Assembly: GCA_942493385.1 (NCBI GenBank)
Contig: OW818699.1
Coordinates: 2,108,001-2,172,000 of the forward strand
Reading direction: 5' to 3'
Origin: UBA8389 sp942493385
GTDB taxonomy: Bacteria; Bacteroidota; Bacteroidia; Bacteroidales; UBA1402
DNA: 64,000 nucleotides
In this document: piece by piece, positions 1 through 8,029 of the stretch
Layout: the number at the start of each line of letters is the position of its first letter
Position numbering within the stretch: position 1 is the first letter of the stretch
The notes under the pieces: generated by a model
Told to the model about the DNA's origin: nothing
What the model saw: the letters and a program-made list of their open reading frames with translations, nothing else
Database searches by the model: none
Position numbers and translations under genes: made by a program

Positions 1-194
1 CAAGCTTTCTTTTCGTCATCCTTGTGGAGATCTTCTTCCACGTCTTTTAGGCCGTCCTTGAAGTTTTTGACACCTTTACCCAATCCTTTCATCAGTTCGG
101 GAATTTTTTTGCCACCAAAAAGAAGCACGACAATCAAGCCGATTATGATGACTTCGGGAGCTCCAAAATTTAGCAATAATAAGGTATGGTACAT
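1..194 (-). CDS. tatA: Sec-independent translocase subunit TatA (3' end beyond window)
   Basis: The first 64 residues of a TatA/E protein read leftwards from an ATG at 194. The visible part has the family layout: a short N-terminus, one hydrophobic membrane helix (about residues 13-26, ending VVLLFGGKK), the hinge with the conserved FGGKKIPEL signature, then an amphipathic helix (MKGLGKGVKNFKDGLKDV) and an acidic, charged tail. TatA oligomers form the channel of the twin-arginine pathway that exports folded proteins across the inner membrane. The stop codon lies outside the window; tatC may follow on the same strand but is not visible. A promoter-like pair lies 23 bases upstream. Confidence 0.93.
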   Translation of the reverse strand, partial: MYHTLLLLNFGAPEVIIIGLIVVLLFGGKKIPELMKGLGKGVKNFKDGLKDVEEDLHKDDEKKA

Positions 195-216
195 AACAGT
201 TGGTTTTTGATGCTCA

Positions 217-247
217 CAAATGTACATTTTCTGTATGTACAAAACAA
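217..247 (-). promoter_or_regulatory. Bacteroidetes-type promoter for tatA
   Basis: On the minus strand, TTG (245-247) is followed by 20 nt and then TACATTTG (217-224), matching the -33/-7 consensus TTG-N19-21-TAnnTTTG used by the Bacteroidetes primary sigma factor. It sits 23 bases before the tatA ATG. Confidence 0.65.
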
Positions 248-317
248 CAATCCATTTTAAAAGGTTGTTTATTTGGTACAGACTGTAACCGCAACTCGTT
301 CTTGCGGATGTTTTTAT

Positions 318-348
318 TTGCAATTGCGAGCCTGAGTTCCTATCTTTG
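318..348 (+). promoter_or_regulatory. Bacteroidetes-type promoter for the aminotransferase-permease pair
   Basis: TTG (318-320), 20 nt, then TATCTTTG (341-348), a perfect -7 box. The next in-frame ATG (386) gives a short leader and argues against the more upstream ATG at 200, which would lie before this promoter. Confidence 0.7.
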
Positions 349-385
349 CGCGACCCATTTTTTGAAAAAATCAATTCACGATAGT

Positions 386-1591
386 ATGCCGAAACCGTCC
401 GTTCGCGGGGCCATGATGCCTCAATCGCCCATCCGGAAACTGGTGCCCCTGGCCAACATTGCCAAGGCAAAAGGAGTGACCGTTTACCACCTCAATATCG
501 GCCAACCCGATATCAAAACCCCTGAAATAGGATTGGAGGCGTTGCGAGCGATGGACCGTACCATTTTGGAATACAGCCCAAGTGAAGGCATCCTGAGCTT
601 TCGCGAGAAGCTGGTGAAATATTACCACCGTTTCAAAATTGACGTGACCGTGGATGACATCATTGTGACCACAGGTGGCTCGGAAGCCGTGCTTTTTGCA
701 TTTTTAGCTTGCCTCGATCCAGGTGATGAAATCATTGTTCCTGAACCGGCTTATGCCAATTACACCGCTTTCGCCATTTCTGCCGGTGCCGTTATCAAAC
801 CCATTTTTTCATCGATCGAAACCGGTTTCGCACTGCCTCCGGTTTCAGAATTCGAGAAGATCATCACCCCCAAAACCAGGGCCATCATGATCTGCAATCC
901 GAACAATCCGACCGGATACCTCTATACCCAGCAGGAAATGAACCAGATTCGCGACCTGGTCAAGAAATACGATCTATATTTGTTTTCCGACGAAGTTTAT
1001 CGGGAGTTTTGCTACACCGGTGCCCCCTACATTTCGGCCTTCCATCTGAAAGGTATTGAACAAAATGTAGTGCTGGTGGATTCTGTTTCCAAACGGTACA
1101 GTGAATGTGGTATCCGTATCGGTGCCCTTATTACCAAGAACTTGCAGGTTCGCAACGATGTGATGAAGTTCTGTCAAGCTCGCCTGAGTCCACCTTTGTT
1201 GGGTCAGATTGTGGCTGAAGCCTCGTTGGACGCACCAGCGGATTACATGCTGGACATGTACAACGAATACGTGGAACGCCGCAAATTTCTGATCGACTCC
1301 ATCAACCGGATCCCTGGCTGCTATACACCCATCCCCATGGGCGCATTTTATACGGTGGCCCGTCTTCCCATCGACGATGCCGACCGATTCTGTGCTTGGT
1401 TGTTGGAAGAGTTTTCGTACGAAAACCAGACCATCATGATTGCGCCAGCCTCCGGTTTCTATACCACTCCGGATGTCGGTAGGGACGAAGTCCGTCTGGC
1501 CTATGTCATCGGCAAGGAATTCCTGGCCAAAGCCATGGTCGTTCTGGAAAAAGCCTTGGAAGTCTATCCGGGTCGCACCATCAACAGATGA
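386..1591 (+). CDS. PLP-dependent aminotransferase (class I/II, aspartate aminotransferase-like)
   Basis: A 401-residue fold-type I aminotransferase that would transfer an amino group between an amino acid and a 2-oxoacid in the cytoplasm. Visible family features are the N-terminal NIGQPDIKTP motif, the TGGSEAV cofactor-binding turn, NPNNPTGY, SDEVYREF with the cofactor-contacting Asp and Tyr, and the Schiff-base lysine in SVSKRYSECG at about residue 236. I chose the ATG at 386 because a perfect promoter box ends at 348, homology-like sequence starts just after it, and the upstream extension is low-complexity. The gene overlaps the next by 4 bases (ATGA), so the two are translationally coupled. 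Substrate (aspartate, aromatic or other amino acid) cannot be decided. Confidence 0.9.
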   Translation: MPKPSVRGAMMPQSPIRKLVPLANIAKAKGVTVYHLNIGQPDIKTPEIGLEALRAMDRTILEYSPSEGILSFREKLVKYYHRFKIDVTVDDIIVTTGGSEAVLFAFLACLDPGDEIIVPEPAYANYTAFAISAGAVIKPIFSSIETGFALPPVSEFEKIITPKTRAIMICNPNNPTGYLYTQQEMNQIRDLVKKYDLYLFSDEVYREFCYTGAPYISAFHLKGIEQNVVLVDSVSKRYSECGIRIGALITKNLQVRNDVMKFCQARLSPPLLGQIVAEASLDAPADYMLDMYNEYVERRKFLIDSINRIPGCYTPIPMGAFYTVARLPIDDADRFCAWLLEEFSYENQTIMIAPASGFYTTPDVGRDEVRLAYVIGKEFLAKAMVVLEKALEVYPGRTINR

Positions 1592-2829
1592 ATCTCGAAT
1601 ATTTCATTGCCAGTCGGCTGATTTCCAACAACAAAGTAAAGGGGAAGAAAGTCGAACCCGCCATCCGCATTGCAATCATCGGAATAGCGGTCGGTCTGGC
1701 CGTGATGCTTATCGCCTGGGCCATCGTCATGGGGTTCAAACGAGAAGTTCGCAACAAGATTATCGGCGTCAATTCGCACATCCAGGTAACCAGCTACTTT
1801 TCAAATTTCACGTATGAGATGGATCCAGTCCGAATTTCGGATACGTTGGTCAACAATCTCAAAGCAGTGCCAGGTGTTGCCCATGTGCAACGCCTATTCA
1901 CGAAGCCGGGCATGATCAAGACAGTGACCGATTTTCAAACGGTGGTATTGAAAGGTGCGGATGCCGATTTTGATGGATCGTTTCTCAAAAAATGCCTGAT
2001 TGAAGGCAAGATGCCCGATTACACTGCCCCTTCCAACGACGTGCTGATTTCAGAACATTTGACGAAGTTGCTGGATTTGCACCTTGGAGACGGTTTCCTG
2101 GCGTATTTTATCAAAGGTCAATCTGTATCCGCCCGCAAGTTTCGTATATGTGGCATCTACAACACCTATTTTTCGGAGTTTGACAAGTATTTTCTGCTCG
2201 CTGACGCCAGACACATTCAGAAACTGAACGGCTGGGATGAGCATCAGGCTGCTGGGTTGGAAATTTTTGCCACCTCCATGGAAGCCTTTCCGAAAGCGGA
2301 GGAAGGTGTCTATTCGGTCGTTTCCAGAGAAGCGGACGATTCGAAAGAATCGTTTTACATGCGCAACCTCTATGAAATGAGCCCCGATTTGTTTGGTTGG
2401 TTGCAATTGCTGGATACCAATGTTTGGCTCATTCTGTTCCTGATGATTTTTGTCTCGGGTTTCAACATCATTTCCGGACTCCTTATTCTGATTTTGGAAC
2501 GAACCAATATGATTGGTGTCATGAAGGCGCTGGGTGCCCGTAATTTTTCTGTTCGGAAGGTATTTATCTACATGTCCATGTTCTTGATAGGCAAGGGGAT
2601 GCTCTGGGGGAATATCATCGGTCTTTCCTTCTGTGTTCTTCAGAATACCCTGCACATCGTACCGTTGAATCCCTCCACCTATTACGTGGATTCCGTGCCC
2701 ATTGAGCTGAATTGGTTGTACATCTTGCTCGTGAATGCCGGCACTCTTTTGATTTCGTTGCTGGTGGTACTCCTTCCAACGCACATGATTTCGCGTATAT
2801 CTCCAGTCAAGGCCATCCGCTTCGACTAA
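1588..2829 (+). CDS. FtsX/LolE-family ABC transporter permease
   Basis: A 413-residue inner-membrane protein with the MacB/LolCE plan: a short cytoplasmic start, one membrane helix (about residues 28-50), a large periplasmic domain to about residue 265, and three C-terminal helices (about 275-300, 320-350 and 370-400) around the typical LERTNMIGVMKALGARN loop. LolC/E-type proteins work with an ATPase to extract lipoproteins from the inner membrane for delivery to the outer membrane. No ATPase partner is encoded nearby, so it must be supplied from elsewhere. The start overlaps the aminotransferase stop. An unrelated LolE-family transporter of another substrate is the main alternative. Confidence 0.85.
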   Translation: MNLEYFIASRLISNNKVKGKKVEPAIRIAIIGIAVGLAVMLIAWAIVMGFKREVRNKIIGVNSHIQVTSYFSNFTYEMDPVRISDTLVNNLKAVPGVAHVQRLFTKPGMIKTVTDFQTVVLKGADADFDGSFLKKCLIEGKMPDYTAPSNDVLISEHLTKLLDLHLGDGFLAYFIKGQSVSARKFRICGIYNTYFSEFDKYFLLADARHIQKLNGWDEHQAAGLEIFATSMEAFPKAEEGVYSVVSREADDSKESFYMRNLYEMSPDLFGWLQLLDTNVWLILFLMIFVSGFNIISGLLILILERTNMIGVMKALGARNFSVRKVFIYMSMFLIGKGMLWGNIIGLSFCVLQNTLHIVPLNPSTYYVDSVPIELNWLYILLVNAGTLLISLLVVLLPTHMISRISPVKAIRFD

Positions 2830-2854
2830 AGATCTTTCATTTGGATAGCAAAAA

Positions 2855-2897
2855 GAGAGCGGCTGTATCAAATCGATGATACAGCCGCTAGCTTTTT
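2855..2897. terminator. Bidirectional rho-independent terminator
   Basis: A perfect 13-bp stem (2858-2870 with 2877-2889) closes a 6-nt loop. T runs follow on both strands (2893-2897 on plus, 2854-2851 on minus), as expected between the convergent permease and malic enzyme genes. The stem resembles that at 42014-42046. Confidence 0.85.
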
Positions 2898-2910
2898 AGA
2901 GAGAAGTAAA

Positions 2911-5193
2911 TTATTTTTTCTTTTTAGATTCTACGATTGCATCAATGACTGCAACCGCAGTGACGTTCACGATATCACGAACCGATGCTTCCACATCGGT
3001 GAAGTGGATGGGCTTGTTTAGACCCATTTGAATAGGCCCGATGGATTCAAACGGCGTCAAACCCTGCAACAGTTGATAAGCCGAGTTGGCTGAGCTGAGA
3101 TTCGGGAAAATGAGCGTATTGGCATCCATGCCATTTAGGCGGGAGAACGGGTAGATCTTATCACGGAGTTCCTTGTTCAAGGCAAAGTTGACTTGCATTT
3201 CACCATCGATGATCAAATCCGGATAAGCTTCCTGAGCGCGACGAACGGCTTCATGTACGGAAGCGGGGCTGCCGTCAGGGTCAGATCCGAAGTTGGAGTA
3301 GGATAGCATGGCGATTTTGGGCTCGTTGGCGAAGAATTTTACAGCCTCGGAAGCCATTTTGACCACGTCAACCAATGTGTCGGTGGTGGGGTGACGATTG
3401 ATCAGCGTATCGCAGAGGAACAAAGGACCTTTTTTGGTGTTCACGATGTGCATGGTTGCGAAATGCTTGAGGCCTTCGCGAATACCAATCACTTCCTTGG
3501 CAACCTTGATGGTATTGGTGTATTTGGTGTAGAGACCCGAGATGAAAGCGTCTGCTTCACCGGTTTCCACCATCATCATTCCAAAATAGTTGCGTTCGAA
3601 CATTTTGTCCTGTGCTTCCTGATAATTGGCACCTTCGCGGGCACGTTTGTCGGAAAGGATGCGGGCATACCGTTCGCGACGGTCGGCCTGGTTGTCGTGA
3701 CGCAAGTTGACGATTTCAATTCCATCAAGGCTGAGATCAAGATCCTTGGCCATTTTCTCGATGCGTTCGTCGTTGCCAAGCAGGATGGGGTGACAGATGC
3801 CTTCAGCTTTGGCTTCAACAGCGGCACGCAACATGTTGGGGTGACCGGCTTCAGCAAAAACTACGCGTTTCGGGTTCTGTTTGGCCATATCCATGAAGCG
3901 ACGGGTGAACTTGGTCTCGTAGCCCATCAAGTCGCGTAAATGATCTTTATAGGCATCCCAATCGGTAATGATTTTTTTGGCAACACCAGATTCGATGGCG
4001 GCTTTGGCAACGGCTACGGATACTTCGGTGATGAGGCGTTGGTCAACAGGTTTCGGAATGAAATATTCACGGCCGAAAGCCAGGTTGTTCACTTCATAAG
4101 CAGCGTTTACCACGTCGGGAACCGGCATCTTGGCCAGACCTGCAATGGCGTAAACAGCAGCCAGTTTCATTTCTTCATTGATGGCGGTGGCACGGGTGTC
4201 CAATGCGCCACGGAATATATACGGGAATCCGATGACGTTGTTGATCTGGTTGGGATAGTCCGAGCGTCCGGTAGCCATGAGACAGTCAGGGCGAGCAGCC
4301 ATGGCATCTTCGTAGGGGATTTCGGGAGTTGGGTTGGCCAAAGCAAATACGATGGGATCCTTAGCCATGGAGCGAACCATGTCCTGTGAAAGCACGTTGC
4401 CCTTGGAAAGACCGAGGAACATGTCAGCGCCTTTCACTGCATCTTCCAACGTTTTCAGGTCGGTGCGTTGGGTGGCAAAAAATTTCTTGGATTCGTTCAG
4501 GTCGGTTCTGGAAGTAGAAATGACACCCTTGCTGTCAAGCATGATGATGTTTTCCTTTTTAGCACCCAGGGCGAGGTATAGTTTGGTACAAGAATTAGCA
4601 GATGCGCCTGCACCATTCACGACGATTTTAACTTCCTCGATTTTCTTTTCAGCGATGATCAAAGCGTTTAGCAGACCGGCGCTGGAAATAATGGCCGTAC
4701 CATGCTGGTCGTCGTGCATGAGGGGAATGTCGAGTTCAGCCTTCAGCCTTTCCTCGATTTCAAAACATTCGGGAGCCTTGATGTCTTCCAGGTTGATGCC
4801 TCCAAAGGTGGGGGAGATGGCCTTAACTGCCTGAATAAAGCGTTCGGGATCTTTCTCGTCGATTTCGATGTCGAATACGTCGATGCCGGCATAGATTTTG
4901 AACAACAGGCCTTTACCTTCCATGACAGGCTTGCCTGCTAGCGTACCAATATCACCGAGTCCGAGCACGGCGGTTCCGTTGGAAATAACTGCCACCAAAT
5001 TGCCTTTCGCGGTGTAGTCATACGCTTTCTGGGGATCGAGTTCGATTTCCAGACAAGGTTCTGCCACACCTGGTGAATAGGCGAGGGACAAATCGGTTTG
5101 TGTACTGTAGGGTTTGGTCGGAACGACCTCAATTTTGCCTGGTTTACCCATCGAATGGTAGAGCAAAGCGGCTTCTCTAGTGATTTTTGCCAT
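2911..5193 (-). CDS. maeB: NADP-dependent malic enzyme with phosphotransacetylase-like domain
   Basis: A 760-residue MaeB-type enzyme that oxidatively decarboxylates malate to pyruvate with reduction of NAD(P). The N-terminal half (about 1-425) is the malic enzyme: AYSPGVAEPCLEIE, the catalytic region VMEGKGLLFK, the metal-binding region LMHDDQHGTA, and the nucleotide-binding VVNGAGASANS. The C-terminal half (about 430-755) is a phosphate acetyltransferase-like domain (NPKRVVFAEAGHPNMLRA, ending in the LNKPIHFTDVEASVRDIVNV region), which in the family acts in acetyl-CoA-sensitive regulation and usually lacks transferase activity. Length is normal for the family. It stands alone, divergent from the homocysteine methyltransferase gene. 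Confidence 0.95.
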   Translation of the reverse strand: MAKITREAALLYHSMGKPGKIEVVPTKPYSTQTDLSLAYSPGVAEPCLEIELDPQKAYDYTAKGNLVAVISNGTAVLGLGDIGTLAGKPVMEGKGLLFKIYAGIDVFDIEIDEKDPERFIQAVKAISPTFGGINLEDIKAPECFEIEERLKAELDIPLMHDDQHGTAIISSAGLLNALIIAEKKIEEVKIVVNGAGASANSCTKLYLALGAKKENIIMLDSKGVISTSRTDLNESKKFFATQRTDLKTLEDAVKGADMFLGLSKGNVLSQDMVRSMAKDPIVFALANPTPEIPYEDAMAARPDCLMATGRSDYPNQINNVIGFPYIFRGALDTRATAINEEMKLAAVYAIAGLAKMPVPDVVNAAYEVNNLAFGREYFIPKPVDQRLITEVSVAVAKAAIESGVAKKIITDWDAYKDHLRDLMGYETKFTRRFMDMAKQNPKRVVFAEAGHPNMLRAAVEAKAEGICHPILLGNDERIEKMAKDLDLSLDGIEIVNLRHDNQADRRERYARILSDKRAREGANYQEAQDKMFERNYFGMMMVETGEADAFISGLYTKYTNTIKVAKEVIGIREGLKHFATMHIVNTKKGPLFLCDTLINRHPTTDTLVDVVKMASEAVKFFANEPKIAMLSYSNFGSDPDGSPASVHEAVRRAQEAYPDLIIDGEMQVNFALNKELRDKIYPFSRLNGMDANTLIFPNLSSANSAYQLLQGLTPFESIGPIQMGLNKPIHFTDVEASVRDIVNVTAVAVIDAIVESKKKK

Positions 5194-5233
5194 GGTTGAT
5201 TGCCTAATAATGTTAATTACCTTTGAAGAGGCA

Positions 5234-5241
5234 CAAAGTTA
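5234..5241 (-). promoter_or_regulatory. -7 box for maeB
   Basis: TAACTTTG on the minus strand, 41 bases before the maeB ATG. The -33 region is only partly conserved (TTTCG). Confidence 0.5.
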
Positions 5242-5306
5242 CCCATTTATGGGCAGAAAGCGAAAAATAGGATGGGTAAAAATTTCGCCTTTTTACGAAA
5301 AATTGG

Positions 5307-5314
5307 TAGGTTTG
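5307..5314 (+). promoter_or_regulatory. -7 box for the homocysteine S-methyltransferase gene
   Basis: TAGGTTTG fits TAnnTTTG, with a weak TTTCG about 20 nt upstream. It lies 35 bases before the chosen ATG at 5349 and faces away from the maeB promoter. Confidence 0.5.
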
Positions 5315-5348
5315 CAGACAATTAATGTTAAAATCAATACCAATAGTT

Positions 5349-6248
5349 ATGGGAACACTTACAAATCGGATTTCAGAGGGTAAAATACTTGTTTCCGACG
5401 GAGCTTGGGGCACTTTTTTACAATCCAAAGGCATGGAACCTGGTACCTGTCCAGAACTCTGGAACATCGAACATTTTGAAGATGTGGCATCCATTGCGGC
5501 CAGTTATGTGGCGGCGGGTTCAGATATGGTGGAAACCAACAGTTTCGGTGCCAATCTGTTCAAGTTGGAACACTTCGGTCTGGGCGATCGGGTGTATGAA
5601 ATCAACAAAGCAGCCGCTGAGGCTTCCCGTCACGGTGCAGGTGCCGGAAAGCTGGTACTTGGATCCATCGGCCCCACCGGTAAATTTTTGATGATGGGCG
5701 AAGTCACCGAAGAACAATTGTACGAAACGTTTGCCGAGCAAAGTCGTGGCCTCAAAGACGGTGGAGCTGACGCCATCATCATCGAAACCATGACCGATCT
5801 GGATGAAGCCGTCATCGCCGTTCGTGCCGCCAAGACCACCGGTTTGGACGTAGTCTGCACCATGACCTTCGATGCGTTGCTGGACGGAAGTTTCCGCAGC
5901 ATGATGGGCATAGCCCCGGCTGAAATGGTGGAACCGCTTTTGGCTGCTGGAGCAGACGTGCTTGGGAGCAATTGTGGCAACGGTACGGCCGGTATGATCA
6001 AAATTACGGCCGAAATCCGTGCCACACATCCTACCGTGCCCATCTTGATCCACGCCAACGCAGGTTTGCCAGTCTATGAAGACGGCATCACCGTTTTCCC
6101 AGAATCGCCTTCGGACATGTCCTCCCTGACCCTGCAGTTGATCGAGGCAGGTGCCAATGTAATAGGAGGCTGCTGTGGAACCAGCCCTGACCACATCAAA
6201 GCCATTGCCAAGATGGTCAAGGTCAAGAATTCGATGCTCGATTATTAA
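5349..6248 (+). CDS. Homocysteine S-methyltransferase domain protein
   Basis: A 299-residue protein corresponding to the N-terminal homocysteine-binding barrel of cobalamin-dependent methionine synthase, without the pterin, cobalamin and activation domains. The opening (VSDGAWGTFLQSKGM) matches the family start. The three zinc-binding cysteines are present: one in LGSNCGNG and a pair in IGGCCGTSPDHI. Such free-standing proteins transfer a methyl group to homocysteine from a donor such as S-methylmethionine, betaine or a separately encoded corrinoid protein. The ATG at 5349 is preferred over the in-frame one at 5325 because it matches the family's N-terminus and leaves a normal leader. The arabinofuranosidase gene starts 21 bases downstream, functionally unrelated. 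Confidence 0.88.
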   Translation: MGTLTNRISEGKILVSDGAWGTFLQSKGMEPGTCPELWNIEHFEDVASIAASYVAAGSDMVETNSFGANLFKLEHFGLGDRVYEINKAAAEASRHGAGAGKLVLGSIGPTGKFLMMGEVTEEQLYETFAEQSRGLKDGGADAIIIETMTDLDEAVIAVRAAKTTGLDVVCTMTFDALLDGSFRSMMGIAPAEMVEPLLAAGADVLGSNCGNGTAGMIKITAEIRATHPTVPILIHANAGLPVYEDGITVFPESPSDMSSLTLQLIEAGANVIGGCCGTSPDHIKAIAKMVKVKNSMLDY

Positions 6249-6269
6249 ACAATCCATAAACCCTTACAA

Positions 6270-7823
6270 ATGAAACGAAACTTTCTAAACACCTTGTTTT
6301 TCGCGCTATTGATTTCCTCAAGTTGTTTTGCCGCAGGCAAAGCCGATGTAGTAGTTCGTACCGACACCAGTGATGCAACCATCAGTCGCCACATCTACGG
6401 CCAGTTTTCCGAACACTTAGGCCAATGCATCTACGGAGGCATCTGGGTGGGCGAAAACTCAACCATTCCCAACATCAACGGCTATCGCAAAGATTTGGTC
6501 GATGCGCTCAAAAAAATCAAAGTTCCCAATTTGCGTTGGCCAGGTGGTTGCTTCGCCGACGAGTATCATTGGAAAGACGGTATCGGACCACGTTCAGAGC
6601 GTCCCAAGATGATCAACACCCATTGGGGTGGGGTAGTGGAGGACAACTCCTTTGGAACCAATGAGTTCCTAAATTATTGCGAGCTTATTGGCACCGAACC
6701 GTACATCTGCGGAAACGTAGGTAGTGGTACAGTGGAAGAAATGTCCAAGTGGGTGGAATACATGACCTTCGACGGGGAATCGCCCATGTCCAACTTGCGC
6801 AAGAAAAATGGACGCGAGAAACCCTGGAAAGTGAAGTTCTTTGGTGTAGGCAACGAAAACTGGGGTTGCGGCGGCGATATGCTGGCCGAACACTATGCCA
6901 ACTTATACCGCAATTTTGCTGTCTATTGCCGCAATTACGGCGACAATCGCCTTCAAAAGATTGCTGGTGGAGCCAATTCGAACGATTACAATTGGACGGA
7001 AGTCATGATGAAGAATGTAGGTCCCAATGGTATGTGGGGTTTATCCTTGCATAATTACACCATTCCCAGAGGTTGGGGTCCTGGAGGAAAGGGTTCAGCC
7101 ACCAAATTTGAGGAGAATGAATATTTTGCTCAGATGAAGAAAACTTGGTACATGGACGAGCTCGTGACCAAACATACTGCCATAATGGACAAATATGATC
7201 CCCGCAAGCAAGTTGCATTCTGCGTGGACGAATGGGGTGCCTGGTACGATGTGGAACCCGGTACGAATCCCGGTTTCTTGTACCAGCAAAACACCTTGCG
7301 CGATGCCATCTTGTGCGCGGCAACCATCAATATTTTCCACAAACATGCAGACCGTGTGCGTTTGGCCAACATCGCTCAGATGGTCAATGTGCTGCAGTCC
7401 ATTGTCTTGACAAAGGACGATAAGATCTTGTTGACCCCGACCTACCACATTTACGACATGTACAAGGTTCACCAAGATGCTGCCAATCTACCTGTGGAAA
7501 TCCTTTGCCCGAATTATACATTCGGAACGGAAAGCGTGCCTGCGCTCAGTGTCAGTGCATCCAAGGACAAACAAGGTGTTATCCACGTTTCCATTGTCAA
7601 CATGGATCCTAAAAATGACATCGAAACATCGTGCAACCTGGTAGGTGTCGTTGGAAAAGCGGTAACAGGTCAGATACTGACAGCAGGGGACGTCAAAGCG
7701 TTCAATACCTTTGAGCAACCCAACAATGTGGTGCTTGCTGCGTTCAACGGAGCTAAATTGGACAAGGGCGTTTTGAAACTGAAGGTGCCTGCCAAGTCGG
7801 TCATTACGGTCGAGATCAAATAA
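6270..7823 (+). CDS. Secreted alpha-L-arabinofuranosidase, glycoside hydrolase family 51
   Basis: A 517-residue enzyme that releases terminal arabinofuranose from arabinan or arabinoxylan side chains. It has an N-terminal signal peptide (hydrophobic 8-20, likely cut after CFA), so it acts in the periplasm or at the surface. The GH51 pattern is clear: HIYGQFSEHLG near the start, LRWPGGCFADEYHWKDGIG, the acid/base Glu in GVGNENWG (about E196), and the nucleophile Glu in CVDEWGAWYD (about E321). The C-terminal 120 residues form the usual beta-sandwich. The length is normal. It follows the methyltransferase gene by 21 bases and precedes a strong terminator. Confidence 0.95.
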   Translation: MKRNFLNTLFFALLISSSCFAAGKADVVVRTDTSDATISRHIYGQFSEHLGQCIYGGIWVGENSTIPNINGYRKDLVDALKKIKVPNLRWPGGCFADEYHWKDGIGPRSERPKMINTHWGGVVEDNSFGTNEFLNYCELIGTEPYICGNVGSGTVEEMSKWVEYMTFDGESPMSNLRKKNGREKPWKVKFFGVGNENWGCGGDMLAEHYANLYRNFAVYCRNYGDNRLQKIAGGANSNDYNWTEVMMKNVGPNGMWGLSLHNYTIPRGWGPGGKGSATKFEENEYFAQMKKTWYMDELVTKHTAIMDKYDPRKQVAFCVDEWGAWYDVEPGTNPGFLYQQNTLRDAILCAATINIFHKHADRVRLANIAQMVNVLQSIVLTKDDKILLTPTYHIYDMYKVHQDAANLPVEILCPNYTFGTESVPALSVSASKDKQGVIHVSIVNMDPKNDIETSCNLVGVVGKAVTGQILTAGDVKAFNTFEQPNNVVLAAFNGAKLDKGVLKLKVPAKSVITVEIK

Positions 7824-7926
7824 AATGCTACAAGTTGGCAAAGATGTATATACAAGTTGTTTTACTTATATGTTTTAAGTATCTGTAAAACAGCATTGTA
7901 AAATATCGGATAGAATTCTTCAAAAG

Positions 7927-7951
7927 GCACTTGTGTTTACAAGTGCTTTTT
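7927..7951 (+). terminator. Rho-independent terminator after the GH51 gene
   Basis: An 8-bp perfect stem (7927-7934 with 7939-7946) with a GTTT loop and a run of five T. Its left arm overlaps the -33 element of the next promoter. Confidence 0.8.
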
Positions 7952-7960
7952 GTATTTTTG
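7931..7960 (+). promoter_or_regulatory. Bacteroidetes-type promoter of the dehydrogenase operon
   Basis: TTG (7931-7933), 19 nt, then TATTTTTG (7953-7960). The -33 element lies inside the terminator stem, so the hairpin and the promoter share bases. The predicted leader to the E2 start is about 60 nt. Confidence 0.65.
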
Positions 7961-8029
7961 TGCACTTTTAAGTCCGAAAAGGGCTGTTGCTCAACCTGGT
8001 AAACTCTAATTCATTATAATCCAATTCAC

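Noticed and set aside
2050..2871. 273-codon open frame on the minus strand
   Set aside because: It lies fully opposite the FtsX/LolE permease gene, whose protein is clearly family-like. The reverse translation is compositionally odd (many His, Gln and Asn) and matches nothing recognised.
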